From the NCBI GenBank assembly GCA_028281425.1, contig JANQJX010000170.1, positions 1 to 5,150 of the forward strand: DNA of 5,150 nt, in the 5' to 3' direction. The notes beneath the pieces are model-generated. The model saw only the letters and a list, made by a program, of their open reading frames with translations. It was not told where the DNA came from and did no database searches. The position numbers were made by a program, and so were the translations under genes. Source of the stretch: Simkania sp. GTDB lineage: Bacteria > Chlamydiota > Chlamydiia > Chlamydiales > Simkaniaceae. Numbering within the stretch: position 1 is the first letter of the stretch; each line of letters starts with the position of its first letter. Of the stretch, positions 5,070 to 5,150 are shown piece after piece.

Positions 5070-5150
5070 AGAGAAGCAGTTGAAAATGAACCTCCTTGGG
5101 AGTAGGCTTTTAGCCTTAGAAAAAAAACAAAGAGGTTCAAAAATGGACGA
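5043..5150. other. Unrelated sequence joined to the broken murI, possible mobile element end
   Basis: From about 5043 the sequence no longer encodes glutamate racemase in any + frame. It contains a 6-nt inverted repeat CCAAGG (5053-5058) / CCTTGG (5094-5099) and a perfect hairpin AGGCT-TTT-AGCCT (5104-5116), with an A8 run after it (5120-5127). Two coding readings are possible. On the + strand, one frame is open from 5023 to the window edge, with ATG at 5086 and another at 5143 preceded by AAAGAGG 7 bases upstream. On the - strand, a frame is open from 5149 to a stop at 5066-5068, about 23 bases from the junction, as a transposase gene might end near an element's terminus. The window ends too soon to decide. 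An insertion sequence is the simplest explanation, but no transposase motif or matching far end can be seen. Confidence 0.4.
5143..5150 (+). CDS. Possible start of a new gene at the window edge (partial)
   Basis: An ATG at 5143 is followed by GAC GA (Met-Asp-Glu or Asp). The sequence AAAGAGG (5129-5135) lies 7 bases upstream and would serve as a ribosome binding site. An upstream in-frame ATG at 5086 would add the peptide MNLLGSRLLALEKKQRGSK, but its upstream site is weaker. Only a few codons lie inside the window, so no product can be named. If the junction at about 5043 marks a mobile element, this could be its first gene. Confidence 0.25.

Noticed and set aside
5104..5127. Hairpin AGGCT-TTT-AGCCT as a terminator of the murI fragment
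   Set aside because: It is followed by an A run, not a T run, on the + strand, and on the - strand no T-tract comes after it.

Overview
This AT-rich window carries a complete Tol-Pal type cell-envelope cluster on the + strand, followed by a broken glutamate racemase gene and a junction into unrelated sequence. The gene order is tolQ/exbB, tolR/exbD, a small unrecognised-looking protein, tolB, pal, and a LysM lipoprotein. As I recall it, this matches the order of the Chlamydia trachomatis genes CT596 to CT601. Together with the low GC content and the many A and T runs, this suggests a member of the Chlamydiae, most likely an environmental or amoeba/arthropod-associated lineage because a murI homologue is present. 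The taxonomic placement is inference; no search was run.

Layout. Positions 1-93 hold the last 30 codons of an upstream gene I do not recognise. A short gap (94-163) holds a promoter-like pair of hexamers with a perfect 13-nt dyad in the spacer. Next come tolQ (164-883), tolR (883-1320), a TolA/TonB-like protein (1311-1955) and tolB (1945-3261). These four genes overlap by 1, 10 and 11 nt, so they look like one translationally coupled block. A 214-nt gap (3262-3475) follows, with several hairpins, two weak terminator-like elements and a strong ribosome binding site. Then come pal (3476-4183), a coiled-coil LysM lipoprotein (4180-4815, GTG start) and the 5' end of murI (4812-5069); each of these starts inside the stop codon region of the gene before it (4-nt overlaps).

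How the genes work together. TolQ and TolR form the proton-driven motor in the inner membrane. The small protein at 1311-1955 has the architecture expected of the missing TolA: one N-terminal membrane anchor, a basic linker and a C-terminal domain with a TonB/TolA-like pattern. TolB is the periplasmic beta-propeller, and Pal is the outer-membrane lipoprotein that binds peptidoglycan through its OmpA-like domain. The LysM lipoprotein adds a second peptidoglycan-binding tether and sits where CpoB/YbgF lies in proteobacterial operons. The original murI would have supplied D-glutamate for the same wall.

The most notable points are the murI fragment, which loses homology right after its first catalytic cysteine and already carries changes at usually invariant residues; the cryptic TolA-like gene; the LysM lipoprotein in the CpoB position; and the structured tolB-pal gap. 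I see no tRNA, rRNA or CRISPR array.
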